Assembly: GCA_029939535.1 (NCBI GenBank)
Contig: JAOZST010000050.1
Location: 1 to 21,741 of the forward strand
Direction of reading: 5' to 3'
DNA: 21,741 nt
Origin: NBML01 sp029939535
Lineage (GTDB): Bacteria > Desulfobacterota > Desulfobacteria > Desulfobacterales > Desulfobacteraceae
Below the pieces are notes generated by a model that saw only the letters and a list, made by a program, of their open reading frames with translations, did no database searches and was not told the DNA's origin. Positions within the stretch are counted from its first letter, which is position 1. Each line of letters opens with the position of its first letter. Below are positions 1 through 7,660 of this stretch, in pieces. The position numbers were made by a program, and so were the translations under genes.

Positions 1-58
1 TCTTCCACCGGCAGACCCAGTTATAATATATATAGCGCCTTTTTATTTGTACAAAATA

Positions 59-1444
59 TCAAGTACTTTTATCCAGGCGGTAACGTATGGACCTTAAACT
101 AAGATTCAGGTATTCTGCAGCTTTGCTTTTATTACCGCCGGCTATTTCCATTGCTTTTTTAAGATAGGCGTTTTCAATGGTGGAAAGGATTTCATCCAGA
201 TCAATCCCCTGCTCTACATCTGCCAAATCGAACCGCTGTCCCTGAATTCCTTCCACCCATCGTCGTTTTTTATGCATGGAGATGGTCAGGCTTTCCGGCA
301 GGATGATATTTGTCGAAGAAAGTGCAACACTTCGTTCGATGAGATTTTCCAGCTCCCTGACATTGCCTGGGAAGCTGTATTTATTTAAAAAATCAATGGC
401 ATAGGAAGACAGTTTCACAATATCCTTACCCATTTTTTTTGAGTATTTTTCTGCAAAATGGGCGGAAAGAAGCTCTACATCCCCTTTTCTGTCCTTAAGG
501 GGTGGTACCTTGATGGGAATAACATTGAGGCGGAAAAAAAGATCTTCCCTGAAATTTCCTTCAATGACTTCCTCCTCAAGTTTTTTGTTTGTGGCGGATA
601 TAATCCTGACATCCACTTCAATCTCTTTGGTGCCGCCTACGGGATTGAAAGCTGTTTCCTGAACCGCCCTGAGCAATTTTACCTGGAGCATGGTTGATAA
701 TTCACCAATTTCATCCAGGAAAATGGTACCATGGTTGGCAGCCTCAAACAGACCTTTTTTGTCATTTACTGCCCCGGTAAAAGAGCCTTTGACATGACCG
801 AAAAACTCGCTCTCCATCAAGGTATCTGTAATACCACCACAGTTAACCACCACAAAAGGTTTATCCCTGCGATCTGAATTTTCATGGATGGCCCTGGCAA
901 TAAGTTCTTTTCCAGTGCCGCTTTCCCCTGTGATCAGCACATTTGTCTTGGTGGGACTGATCTGCTCTATGCGTTTATAAATGGCCTGCATGCCCGGACT
1001 GTTTCCAATGATCCGGTCAAAATGTATATGATTTTTGATTTCTGAAGACCGTATCTCTTTTTCATGGTCAAGGGTTTTCAATTCCAGGGCTTTGGCAATA
1101 GTATGTTTCAATTCGATATTATCAAAGGGTTTGGGTACAAAATCATAGGCTCCGTGATTCATGGCTTCCACAGCTATTTCCGTGGTAGAATATGCGGAAA
1201 TCATGATCACCACAGTATCGGGATCCTGTTTTTTTGCTTCCTTCAAGACTTCAAGACCTGTGATATCCCCCAGCCGAATATCAGTTAAAACCAGGTCATA
1301 GATATTCTTTTGCATCAAGTTTACTGCCTGCTTGCCACTTTTCGCAAGGGACACCCTGTATCCTTCCTTGGATAAAAGCATATCCAGAAATTCACGCATA
1401 CTGGTTTCGTCATCCACTATAAGAATACTAGGCTGCTTTTCCAT
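59..1444 (-). CDS. PilR/NtrC-like sigma-54-dependent response regulator
   Basis: Two-component regulator that activates sigma-54 promoters. Numbering here counts from the upstream ATG at 1453. A receiver domain occupies about residues 8-125, with acidic pair D14-D15, phospho-acceptor D58 and K108. A AAA+ domain spans about 145-385, with Walker A GESGTGKE (176-183), the sigma-54 contact loop as GSFTGA (223-228) and Walker B near 242-251. A Fis-type helix-turn-helix lies at about 437-461 and ends RSIRYRL, which resembles PilR regulators. I chose the ATG at 1444 (MEKQPSIL), 461 residues, because the AGGGG at 1458-1454 is 9 bases upstream of it but touches the ATG at 1453. The gene starts 21 bases after pyrC stops, so it is probably co-transcribed. 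No partner histidine kinase is in the window. Family assignment is firm; the regulated process (pili in true PilR) is inference. The sigma factor it needs, rpoN, is encoded at 9567. Confidence 0.93.
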   Translation of the reverse strand: MEKQPSILIVDDETSMREFLDMLLSKEGYRVSLAKSGKQAVNLMQKNIYDLVLTDIRLGDITGLEVLKEAKKQDPDTVVIMISAYSTTEIAVEAMNHGAYDFVPKPFDNIELKHTIAKALELKTLDHEKEIRSSEIKNHIHFDRIIGNSPGMQAIYKRIEQISPTKTNVLITGESGTGKELIARAIHENSDRRDKPFVVVNCGGITDTLMESEFFGHVKGSFTGAVNDKKGLFEAANHGTIFLDEIGELSTMLQVKLLRAVQETAFNPVGGTKEIEVDVRIISATNKKLEEEVIEGNFREDLFFRLNVIPIKVPPLKDRKGDVELLSAHFAEKYSKKMGKDIVKLSSYAIDFLNKYSFPGNVRELENLIERSVALSSTNIILPESLTISMHKKRRWVEGIQGQRFDLADVEQGIDLDEILSTIENAYLKKAMEIAGGNKSKAAEYLNLSLRSIRYRLDKST

Positions 1445-1465
1445 ATAAATCATCCCCTGGGAAAT

Positions 1466-2806
1466 CTATTGTAATTGTTCCTTTTGATAGACAATCCTGC
1501 CGTCAACCATTGTCAAAAATGCTTCACCCTGGACCTGCCTGCCGCCAAATGGCGTATTCCTGCCTTTTGATATGAATGTGTCAGGATTAATTTCATATTG
1601 AATGTGAGGATCAATGAGGGTCAGATCAGCGGGATTACCCGATTTTATATCATTGTCAATACCCAGCATCCTGGCTGGCAGTTTGGACATTTTAATCACA
1701 AGATCTGCCATGGACAGATAACCATCCTGAACCAATTTTAATGACAGGGGCAAGGAGGTTTCAAGCCCCACAATACCAAATGCTGCCAAATCAAATTCCA
1801 CATTTTTTTCATCTACGCCATGGGGTGCATGATCCGATGCAATCAAATCAATGGTGCCGTCTACAAGACCTTCAACAACAGCCTTTCTGTCTTTTTCAGA
1901 GCGCAGGGGCGGGTTCATTTTAAAATTGGTATCATAATCTTTTACCGCCTCATCGGTTAAAGTGAAATAATGGGGCGCTGTTTCACAGCTTACATTAACT
2001 CCACGTTTTTTGGCCTGTCTAATGGCTTCAATGGACTCTGAAGTACTTATGTGGCAGAAATGCACAAATCCCCGTGTAAGTTCAGCAAGGGCAATGTCCC
2101 TTACAACCATGATACTTTCAGCTGCATTGGGAATTCCCTTTATGCCCCAGAAGGTGGCATGGGGTCCTTCGTTCATGGAACCTTCATTGGCAAGACTCTT
2201 GTCTTCAGCGTGTACAAATATGGGGATATTGAGGCTTTTGCAATATTCCAGGGCCCTCCTCATTAACTGGCTGCTTTCAACGGGCAATCCGTCATCTGTT
2301 ACCGCTTTTATACCGGCTTGCTGCATATCATGGATTTCCGCCAGAGAAATACCTTTTGACTCCTGGGAAATCGCACCAACCGGATAAACCTTTGAGTATC
2401 CGGCAGCTTTGCCTTTATTAATGATAAAAGAAGTTACCTGGCTGTTATCATTGACCGGATTGGTATTGGGCATGGAACAGACAGCTGTGAACCCGCCCCT
2501 TGCTGCAGCCTGTAATCCGGATTCAATGGTTTCCTTGTGTTCATGACCCGGTTCCCGCAAATGGACATGGATATCAATCAAACCCGGAACGGCTATCATC
2601 CCGGAAGCATCCACCACATGGACATCGGACTGGCCAGACTGATCTAATTTCCCTGGTTTCCCTGGTTTCCCTGATTGATCAATTGGGTTCATTGGGTCAA
2701 TGGGATCAAATATCCCTTCAATAAAACCATCCTTGACCAGGATATCTCTTTTCCCATCCAAATTGCCCGGGTCAATTAACCTTGCCCCTTTAATAAGAAT
2801 CTGCAT
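1466..2806 (-). CDS. pyrC: Class I dihydroorotase
   Basis: Catalyses the reversible cyclisation of N-carbamoyl-L-aspartate to dihydroorotate, the third step of de novo pyrimidine synthesis, in the cytoplasm. The 446-residue protein is an amidohydrolase TIM barrel. Metal-site motif HVHLREPG is at 80-87, the bridging acidic residues are in VTDDG (D171/D172), further metal histidines are H199 (FVHAED) and H252 (HFCHIS), and the catalytic Asp is D325 in ASDHAPH. The HLREPG signature and the Asp in place of a carbamylated Lys place it in class I (Bacillus/Aquifex type). AGGAGG lies 8 bases before the ATG. Residues 34-60 are an unusual triplet-repeat insertion (DPI, DPM, NPI, DQS, GKP, GKP, GKL, DQS, GQS) between the N-terminal beta strands and the barrel. 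It sits between lepB and the response regulator on the same strand. Confidence 0.96.
   Translation of the reverse strand: MQILIKGARLIDPGNLDGKRDILVKDGFIEGIFDPIDPMNPIDQSGKPGKPGKLDQSGQSDVHVVDASGMIAVPGLIDIHVHLREPGHEHKETIESGLQAAARGGFTAVCSMPNTNPVNDNSQVTSFIINKGKAAGYSKVYPVGAISQESKGISLAEIHDMQQAGIKAVTDDGLPVESSQLMRRALEYCKSLNIPIFVHAEDKSLANEGSMNEGPHATFWGIKGIPNAAESIMVVRDIALAELTRGFVHFCHISTSESIEAIRQAKKRGVNVSCETAPHYFTLTDEAVKDYDTNFKMNPPLRSEKDRKAVVEGLVDGTIDLIASDHAPHGVDEKNVEFDLAAFGIVGLETSLPLSLKLVQDGYLSMADLVIKMSKLPARMLGIDNDIKSGNPADLTLIDPHIQYEINPDTFISKGRNTPFGGRQVQGEAFLTMVDGRIVYQKEQLQ
2627..2707 (-). repeat. In-frame 9-bp tandem repeat in pyrC
   Basis: On the plus strand TTTCCCTGG occurs at 2648-2656 and 2657-2665, followed by TTTCCCTGA at 2666-2674. 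A related 9-base series (TTGGGTTCA, TTGGGTCAA, TGGGATCAA) follows at 2683-2709. Together they encode nine three-residue units in dihydroorotase residues 34-60, without breaking the frame. Confidence 0.85.
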
Positions 2807-2866
2807 GTCTGCTACCTCCTGCCTCCAGATAAAAAAGCGTCATTCTCAATGCAAGTCCTTTGATTT

Positions 2867-3487
2867 TTAAAATAATAAATTGCCCAGTCTTTTCCAGCGC
2901 ACGCCAAATTTCTCTTTGTTCCATGACCAGTAAATCATAAAAGCCTCACCTTTGACTTCAGACAGATCCACAAACCCCCAGAATCGGCTGTCATGGCTAT
3001 TATCCCGATTATCACCCATCACAAACAGCTTGTTGTCAGGTATGGTTATTTTTTTTAAATTATCCCGGGTACTGAAATTGCCTGGAATAATGCGGTCATC
3101 CTTGTACACGGCATAAGGTTGGCTGGCAACGGGCTTATCATTGACAAAAAGCTTCTTGTTTTTAATTTCAAGGGTATCACCCCCAACAGCTATAACCCGT
3201 TTAATAAAATCCTTGGAAGGGTCCTCGGGATATTTAAACACCACGATATCTCCCCGTTGCGGATCTTTAACCGGGATCAGGGTTTTTCCATTGGTAAAGG
3301 GTATTTTAACCCCATAAATAAATTTATTGACCAGAATCTGATCTCCGATCTGCAGGGTTTCCAGCATGGAGCCGGAAGGAATTTTAAAGGCCTGTACAAT
3401 AAAGGTCCGGATAAACATGGCAATTACAATGGCAATGAGAATAGCTTCTATATTCTCCCGCCAGGCATTCTTCTTTTTAGTCGTCAT
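2867..3487 (-). CDS. lepB: Signal peptidase I
   Basis: Membrane-bound serine endopeptidase that removes signal peptides from exported proteins on the outer face of the inner membrane. The 206-residue protein has one N-terminal membrane segment (about residues 13-34) and then the S26 catalytic domain. The Ser nucleophile is S40 in IPSGSM, the general-base Lys is K96 in DFIKRV, and the box E motif GDNRDNSHDSR is at 158-168. Length and single-span topology fit the short signal peptidases common outside Enterobacteria, which have a second span. It follows the DUF39 gene by 20 bases and precedes pyrC by 60 bases on the same strand. The upstream ribosome-binding sequence is weak (GAAAG), so translation may depend partly on coupling. 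Confidence 0.96.
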   Translation of the reverse strand: MTTKKKNAWRENIEAILIAIVIAMFIRTFIVQAFKIPSGSMLETLQIGDQILVNKFIYGVKIPFTNGKTLIPVKDPQRGDIVVFKYPEDPSKDFIKRVIAVGGDTLEIKNKKLFVNDKPVASQPYAVYKDDRIIPGNFSTRDNLKKITIPDNKLFVMGDNRDNSHDSRFWGFVDLSEVKGEAFMIYWSWNKEKFGVRWKRLGNLLF

Positions 3488-3507
3488 TTTAAACTTTCAT
3501 TTTACGG

Positions 3508-4671
3508 TTAACAGAACAGGTGCTGGGGCTGCCCTAAAAAAAATCGGGAACGTTGAATATCGGTTTTCAGTATTTCAGCTATTTTTCTTGCCTTTACCAT
3601 ACTGGACAGGGGAACCGTTGGAATCTTTTCTCCTTTTACCATGATGCTTCCGCTTTTGAGTTCAGCATAACTTACCTGTCCATAGGATTTGGATATTGCC
3701 TGGGGATAATCATACCCATAATCAACAATCTGGGTAAAGATCTGGTCATCGGACACGGCAGTATATTTAAGCATCTCCTCGTTTAAAATGGGAATGGGAA
3801 TGCCCAGGCCTATAGAAAGGGAGCATCCATACCCCCTTATACTCTGGCCCACCAGCCAGTCCGGAGACATCTCCTTTAGATCTCCCATGACTGAAAGAGT
3901 TCCAGATGGTGTTAAAGGAACACCGTTAATGGATCGTTCCACATCTTTTTTATGCTGGGTACCGGTCCAGGTGACATATCCCTGGGCACCACCCAGAAAA
4001 ATACGGGTACCAAGCCCAATGGTTTTTAGATAGGGATCATTGAACAAAGGGCTCAATTCGCCAGATGTGGAATAATTGGCATTCCCCATTTTTGATTTCA
4101 AGGTTCCCATATATGTATATTTTATTTTATCAGACCGATTTATGGCACAATTATAGTTCTGGTATGCGTTCCGTGGATTGCACAGCATGGCATTGGGAAG
4201 ATCTTTTAATGTCACAATTTTCTCAATTTTTAAATTTGGATAACAGTCGGTTCCATAACTTTCAGCACGAACTTGAATCTCCTTGCCAGCAACAAGATCC
4301 TGTATTACATGTCCGCCGCCATAATTAAACTCACCTGGATGGTATTTATTAAGGGGATCATCATCACAGGTCTGGGTCGCACCCAGGTAGCAGTCTACCG
4401 CAGCGACCCCGGAATATGCCGGAACATTGTTAAACCAGGTCTTGGTGGTTCTTACAAGGGGTTTTGACTGGCCTATATTGATAAACGCTCCTGATGAACA
4501 CATGGGAGCAAAGGTGCCGGTGGTTACAACATCTACTTTGTTAGCCGCTTCCACTACTCCTTCTTTTTCAGCGATTTCAATAATTTCCTCTGCAGTGACA
4601 ACAACAGCCTCACCTTTAGCAATCTTTTTATTTATCTCATCATATGTTTTCGTAACTCTGTATTCATTCAT
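3508..4671 (-). CDS. DUF39 homocysteine biosynthesis protein (L-aspartate semialdehyde sulfurtransferase)
   Basis: Member of the HcyBio/DUF39 family. Characterised methanogen members help convert L-aspartate semialdehyde and sulfide to homocysteine, using a cysteine persulfide and a partner NIL-domain ferredoxin. The 387-residue protein shows the family signatures MCSSGAFINIG (C58, the likely persulfide cysteine), DCYLGATQTC, LCNPRNAYQNYNC and GYGCSLSIGLGIPIP. C143 is another candidate catalytic cysteine. No CBS domains are fused, and no NIL-ferredoxin partner gene is in this window. The start at 4671 lacks a clear Shine-Dalgarno sequence (AAATTAATT precedes ATG). The M23 peptidase gene ends 45 bases upstream. 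The family call is strong; activity in this organism is inferred from the family and would suit a sulfide-producing anaerobe. Confidence 0.9.
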   Translation of the reverse strand: MNEYRVTKTYDEINKKIAKGEAVVVTAEEIIEIAEKEGVVEAANKVDVVTTGTFAPMCSSGAFINIGQSKPLVRTTKTWFNNVPAYSGVAAVDCYLGATQTCDDDPLNKYHPGEFNYGGGHVIQDLVAGKEIQVRAESYGTDCYPNLKIEKIVTLKDLPNAMLCNPRNAYQNYNCAINRSDKIKYTYMGTLKSKMGNANYSTSGELSPLFNDPYLKTIGLGTRIFLGGAQGYVTWTGTQHKKDVERSINGVPLTPSGTLSVMGDLKEMSPDWLVGQSIRGYGCSLSIGLGIPIPILNEEMLKYTAVSDDQIFTQIVDYGYDYPQAISKSYGQVSYAELKSGSIMVKGEKIPTVPLSSMVKARKIAEILKTDIQRSRFFLGQPQHLFC

Positions 4672-4716
4672 AATTAATTTTTACCGGTTATTTATTATTA
4701 CTTATTTGTGCAATTA

Positions 4717-6096
4717 TTAATTTCCGAGTCCCTTAACAGATTCAATTTTGGAAGTAATATTATTTTTTATCCAGATCTTGTCCCACCACTCCAGAGGATT
4801 AACAAAGGTATTATGGACAATCATTGAAAAATGGAGATGATCACCTCCGGCAAGACCTGTTAATCCTGTTTTTCCGATGATATCTCCCTTTAACACCTCA
4901 TCCCCTTTTTTTACATTGATCTCATTTAAATGGGAATAAAGACTGGCCAGTCCAAAACCATGGTCAATGATAATGACATTGCCGAATATACCCTCAAATC
5001 CCTCCATGATCACTCTGCCGGAATTTGCTGCTTTTACAGGAGCATTGGCTGTGGAGGCAAGATCAATTCCCAGATGAACTGCCCTGTCAATTTCTTTGCC
5101 CTTATATTTGTAAACCCGGTGATCAGCCCAGCCAGCACGTCTTGCCGCCCCTGAAAGCCTGGCAAATTTTCCTTCCCATAATAATCTTGGCACAGTGTCC
5201 TGGGGAACACTTAAGACAGTTTTAACATTTTTTTCCCGTAATTCACCGTTAATATATAAAAATTTTGCAAGTAATGGATTTTTTAATCCTGCAAAACTAT
5301 CTTCTTTATCATTCAGATCAAAATCCGGCATTTTGAATTCCAGAAATTTATTTGAAATATTCAAAGTATCGGTTTTAAAATTTCTGTCCCTGATATAGTG
5401 GTGAAATCCCCTTTTTGCTATATTCCCGGCTAAGTCCCTGGCTGAAACAGAAATCTGGGTTCCAGGCCCCTGGTTATAATTCAGGGCAAAAAATGCTGCG
5501 TAAATATTTTTATCCGTAAACATACCTGAATGACCCGGGAAAAAATTATCCTTTACCATTACTCCGCTTTTTACTTTTTCTTCAAACAGGCGGTAAATAA
5601 CCAGGCCAGCCCCCCCCCTTTCAATATTATGCTGTTTGGTCAATATCTTTATCCGGGGAGGTTTTGTATCAATAACCACTTTTTTGTCTTCGTAAAATAC
5701 ATTTCCCTTATTCCAACCTCTCCAAGAGTAATCCGAAACCATGATCCGAATAAGTGCTTCGCCGTCATTCATACCGTATTTCCGGGATTCAACCGGAATG
5801 ACAAAGGAATCTTCATTAACCTTTTTATCGGAAAAAAGGGTTACTATAGACGATGGCTCATAACTTTTATCAAAAAGTAATTTTTCATTTCCCTTCTGTA
5901 TAAGGGAGACCATTATCCTCCTGAAACCTGTGCCCCTGTCCCTGATTTTAATAGACATTTTATATGATTTTTTTAAGTAAAAGGATGGCAGATCCACCGC
6001 AACTTCAGGAACAGATCCTTCATATTGATTAAAAAGGACCCAGGCCGATGGTATCATGATTGCCAGAAACAACACGAACAAAACAAGTTTTTTCAT
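4717..6096 (-). CDS. Secreted or membrane-anchored M23 (LytM) metallopeptidase
   Basis: Likely periplasmic peptidoglycan endopeptidase, or a catalytic scaffold that regulates the cell wall. The 459-residue protein begins with a hydrophobic segment (about residues 3-22) that is an uncleaved anchor or signal peptide, since no clear cleavage motif follows. A long region rich in predicted beta strand (about 30-240) has Ig-like features, and the LytM domain follows at about 335-440. All zinc and catalytic motifs are present: HLGID (H341, D345), YSHL (H389) and DHLHF (H420, H422). It is the first gene of the minus-strand group and has a good candidate sigma-70 promoter upstream. AGG lies 8 bases before the ATG. 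The exact substrate cannot be read from sequence. Confidence 0.92.
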   Translation of the reverse strand: MKKLVLFVLFLAIMIPSAWVLFNQYEGSVPEVAVDLPSFYLKKSYKMSIKIRDRGTGFRRIMVSLIQKGNEKLLFDKSYEPSSIVTLFSDKKVNEDSFVIPVESRKYGMNDGEALIRIMVSDYSWRGWNKGNVFYEDKKVVIDTKPPRIKILTKQHNIERGGAGLVIYRLFEEKVKSGVMVKDNFFPGHSGMFTDKNIYAAFFALNYNQGPGTQISVSARDLAGNIAKRGFHHYIRDRNFKTDTLNISNKFLEFKMPDFDLNDKEDSFAGLKNPLLAKFLYINGELREKNVKTVLSVPQDTVPRLLWEGKFARLSGAARRAGWADHRVYKYKGKEIDRAVHLGIDLASTANAPVKAANSGRVIMEGFEGIFGNVIIIDHGFGLASLYSHLNEINVKKGDEVLKGDIIGKTGLTGLAGGDHLHFSMIVHNTFVNPLEWWDKIWIKNNITSKIESVKGLGN

Positions 6097-6148
6097 TAAA
6101 TATACCTATTTTTTCAGGAGGTTATAATTCAACCAAACAAACGGCCAT

Positions 6149-6177
6149 AAAATACCAGCAATGGTCCAACTTTTCAA
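6149..6177 (-). promoter_or_regulatory. Candidate sigma-70 promoter for the M23-to-regulator operon
   Basis: Read on the minus strand, TTGAAA (6177-6172) is followed after exactly 17 bases by TATTTT (6154-6149). This is about 50 bases upstream of the M23 peptidase ATG at 6096 and in the divergent intergenic region. Hexamer match and spacing are good; transcription start not verified. Confidence 0.55.
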
Positions 6178-6191
6178 GGGATTTTACATTC

Positions 6192-6218
6192 TTGACTTTT
6201 TGGGCTCCAAAATATAAT
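6192..6218 (+). promoter_or_regulatory. Candidate sigma-70 promoter for the kdsA-lpt-rpoN operon
   Basis: TTGACT (6192-6197) and a consensus TATAAT (6213-6218) are separated by 15 bases, about 33 bases upstream of the kdsA ATG at 6252. The spacing is 2 bases short of ideal. It is divergent from the M23 promoter, and the two are only about 15 bases apart, so they could interfere with each other. Confidence 0.5.
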
Positions 6219-6251
6219 TTGGCTCAAACACTTTCATTTAAGGACTTTTTG

Positions 6252-7064
6252 ATGAACAATTTTTTTTTTAATATGATCAACACACCTTCTCCTGTTTTTT
6301 TTCTCATAGCAGGACCCTGTGTGATTGAAAACTATGAGACCAGTTTTTCCATTGCCGGACATTTAAAGGAAACCACAGAAAAACTAGGGATTCCCTTTAT
6401 ATTCAAAGCCTCTTTTGATAAAGCCAACCGGACTTCTATCCATTCATTTCGAGGCCCTGGATTTGATGAAGGCCTGGATATTCTCAATCAGATTAAAACC
6501 AGACTTAAAATTCCGGTCATCTCTGATATTCACCTCCCGGATCAGGCAGAAAAAGCTGCCAAGGTATTGGATGTAATTCAAATCCCGGCTTTTTTGTGCA
6601 GGCAGACCGACTTGATCCTGGCAGCCTGTCAAACCAAAAAACCAGTGAACATAAAAAAAGGCCAGTTCCTCTCCCCATTTGAATGTAAAAATATTATTAC
6701 CAAAGCAAATGCCAGTGGTAACCATGATATTTCTATCACTGAACGGGGATCCAGCTTTGGGTACAATAACCTTGTTGTTGATTTCAGATCCATCCAGATT
6801 CTCAGTGAAATAGGTGCTCCGGTTGTCTTCGATGCCACCCATAGCGTTCAGCTGCCTGGAGGGGCATCGGATTCTTCAGCAGGAGAAAGCAAATTTGTCC
6901 CCACCCTTTCCAGGGCAGCCATTGCAGCGGGTGCCCATGGTCTATTCATTGAAACCCATCCAGAACCTGAAAAAGCACTTTGTGACGGACCCAATTCAAT
7001 GCCCCTTGATGACATGGAAGCACTTTTATCCAAACTACTTGCCATCAAAAAAGTAATCGGATAA
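6252..7064 (+). CDS. kdsA: 3-deoxy-D-manno-octulosonate 8-phosphate synthase, metal-dependent type
   Basis: Condenses phosphoenolpyruvate with arabinose 5-phosphate to KDO 8-phosphate for the lipopolysaccharide core. The 270-residue TIM-barrel enzyme shows IAGPCVIE, FKASFDKANR, SDIHLP, IPAFLCRQTDL, IKKGQFLSP, ERGSSFGYNN and FDATHSVQLPGG. C23 in GPCVIE matches the metal-ligand cysteine of metallo-KdsA enzymes (Aquifex type), where E. coli KdsA has Asn. The frame is open back to 6060, but I chose ATG 6252 because AAGGA (6240-6244) is 7 bases upstream and homology begins just after. ATG 6273 is an alternative. It is the first gene of a long operon leading to kdsC and the lpt genes. Confidence 0.95.
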   Translation: MNNFFFNMINTPSPVFFLIAGPCVIENYETSFSIAGHLKETTEKLGIPFIFKASFDKANRTSIHSFRGPGFDEGLDILNQIKTRLKIPVISDIHLPDQAEKAAKVLDVIQIPAFLCRQTDLILAACQTKKPVNIKKGQFLSPFECKNIITKANASGNHDISITERGSSFGYNNLVVDFRSIQILSEIGAPVVFDATHSVQLPGGASDSSAGESKFVPTLSRAAIAAGAHGLFIETHPEPEKALCDGPNSMPLDDMEALLSKLLAIKKVIG

Positions 7065-7069
7065 ATTTC

Positions 7070-7660
7070 ATGGAACCATCTTTCAAGCAAATGGAATCAG
7101 ACCAGATAAAATTAGACCAGATAAAATTAGATCAGGTAAAATCAAATAAGGTGAAATTAAGCCGGATCAAACTACTTTTGCTGGATGTGGACGGGATTTT
7201 AACAGACGGACAAATAATTTATTCAGATTCAGGAGAACAGATCAAAAGCTTTAATTCCAAGGACGGACTTGGTTTGAGACTGCTCATGAATTCCAATATT
7301 CAAGTGGGTATTGTCACTGGCCGAAAATCAAAAGCCCTGGTTCACCGTTGTGAAAATCTTGGCATTGAACTTGTGTTTGACGGTATCAAGGACAAGGCCC
7401 TGGCCCTGGATAAAATCATCATGCAAACCGGAATCCAGGCACAAAACATTGCTTTCTCAGGGGACGATCTCATCGACCTTCCTGCAATGATACGTGTTGG
7501 CTTTTCTTTTTCCGTACCAGATGCTCCCAAAGAAGTAAAAAACCATGCCCAGATAATCACCAATGCCAGGGGCGGACAGGGTGCAGTTAGAGAAATTTGT
7601 GAAACCATCCTCAAGGCCCAGGGGATGTGGGATCAAATAATCAGCAAGTACCTGTCATGA
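7070..7660 (+). CDS. kdsC: 3-deoxy-D-manno-octulosonate 8-phosphate phosphatase (HAD superfamily)
   Basis: Dephosphorylates KDO 8-phosphate made by the preceding gene product. The 196-residue protein has the C0-type HAD core: nucleophile D39 and acid D41 in LLDVDGILTDG, VTGRKS (motif II) at 82-87, and the metal-binding GDDLIDLP at 131-138. Like known KdsC proteins it lacks a large cap domain, which fits a tetrameric enzyme. Residues 11-35 are five tandem pentapeptides (DQIKL, DQIKL, DQVKS, NKVKL, SRIKL) that run directly into the first beta strand, making the N-terminus longer than usual. The gene starts 5 bases after kdsA and its stop overlaps the lptC start as ATGA. Start choice between residue 1 and Met8 is uncertain; no strong ribosome-binding site supports either. 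Confidence 0.93.
   Translation: MEPSFKQMESDQIKLDQIKLDQVKSNKVKLSRIKLLLLDVDGILTDGQIIYSDSGEQIKSFNSKDGLGLRLLMNSNIQVGIVTGRKSKALVHRCENLGIELVFDGIKDKALALDKIIMQTGIQAQNIAFSGDDLIDLPAMIRVGFSFSVPDAPKEVKNHAQIITNARGGQGAVREICETILKAQGMWDQIISKYLS
7100..7174 (+). repeat. In-frame 15-bp tandem repeat in kdsC
   Basis: GACCAGATAAAATTA is repeated exactly at 7100-7114 and 7115-7129. Three increasingly diverged copies follow at 7130-7144, 7145-7159 and 7160-7174. Each unit encodes five residues, and the last, most diverged copy is the normal start of the HAD first strand. This suggests outward duplication of that segment. Confidence 0.9.

Noticed and set aside
1..58. Minus-strand beginning of another gene (reading IITGSAGGR) after the response regulator
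   Set aside because: Only 58 bases are visible, no ATG/GTG/TTG start with a ribosome-binding site is present in that frame, and it cannot be assigned.
2010..2387. 125-codon open frame opposite pyrC
   Set aside because: Shadow of the well-supported dihydroorotase on the other strand; no domain or ribosome-binding site.
6060..6251. Upstream extension of the kdsA frame to 6060
   Set aside because: It runs over the divergent promoters and into the M23 gene start; the extra residues do not resemble KdsA, and AAGGA sits correctly before ATG 6252.
7100..7174. Repeat array as a possible CRISPR
   Set aside because: Units are contiguous 15-mers without spacers and in frame within kdsC.
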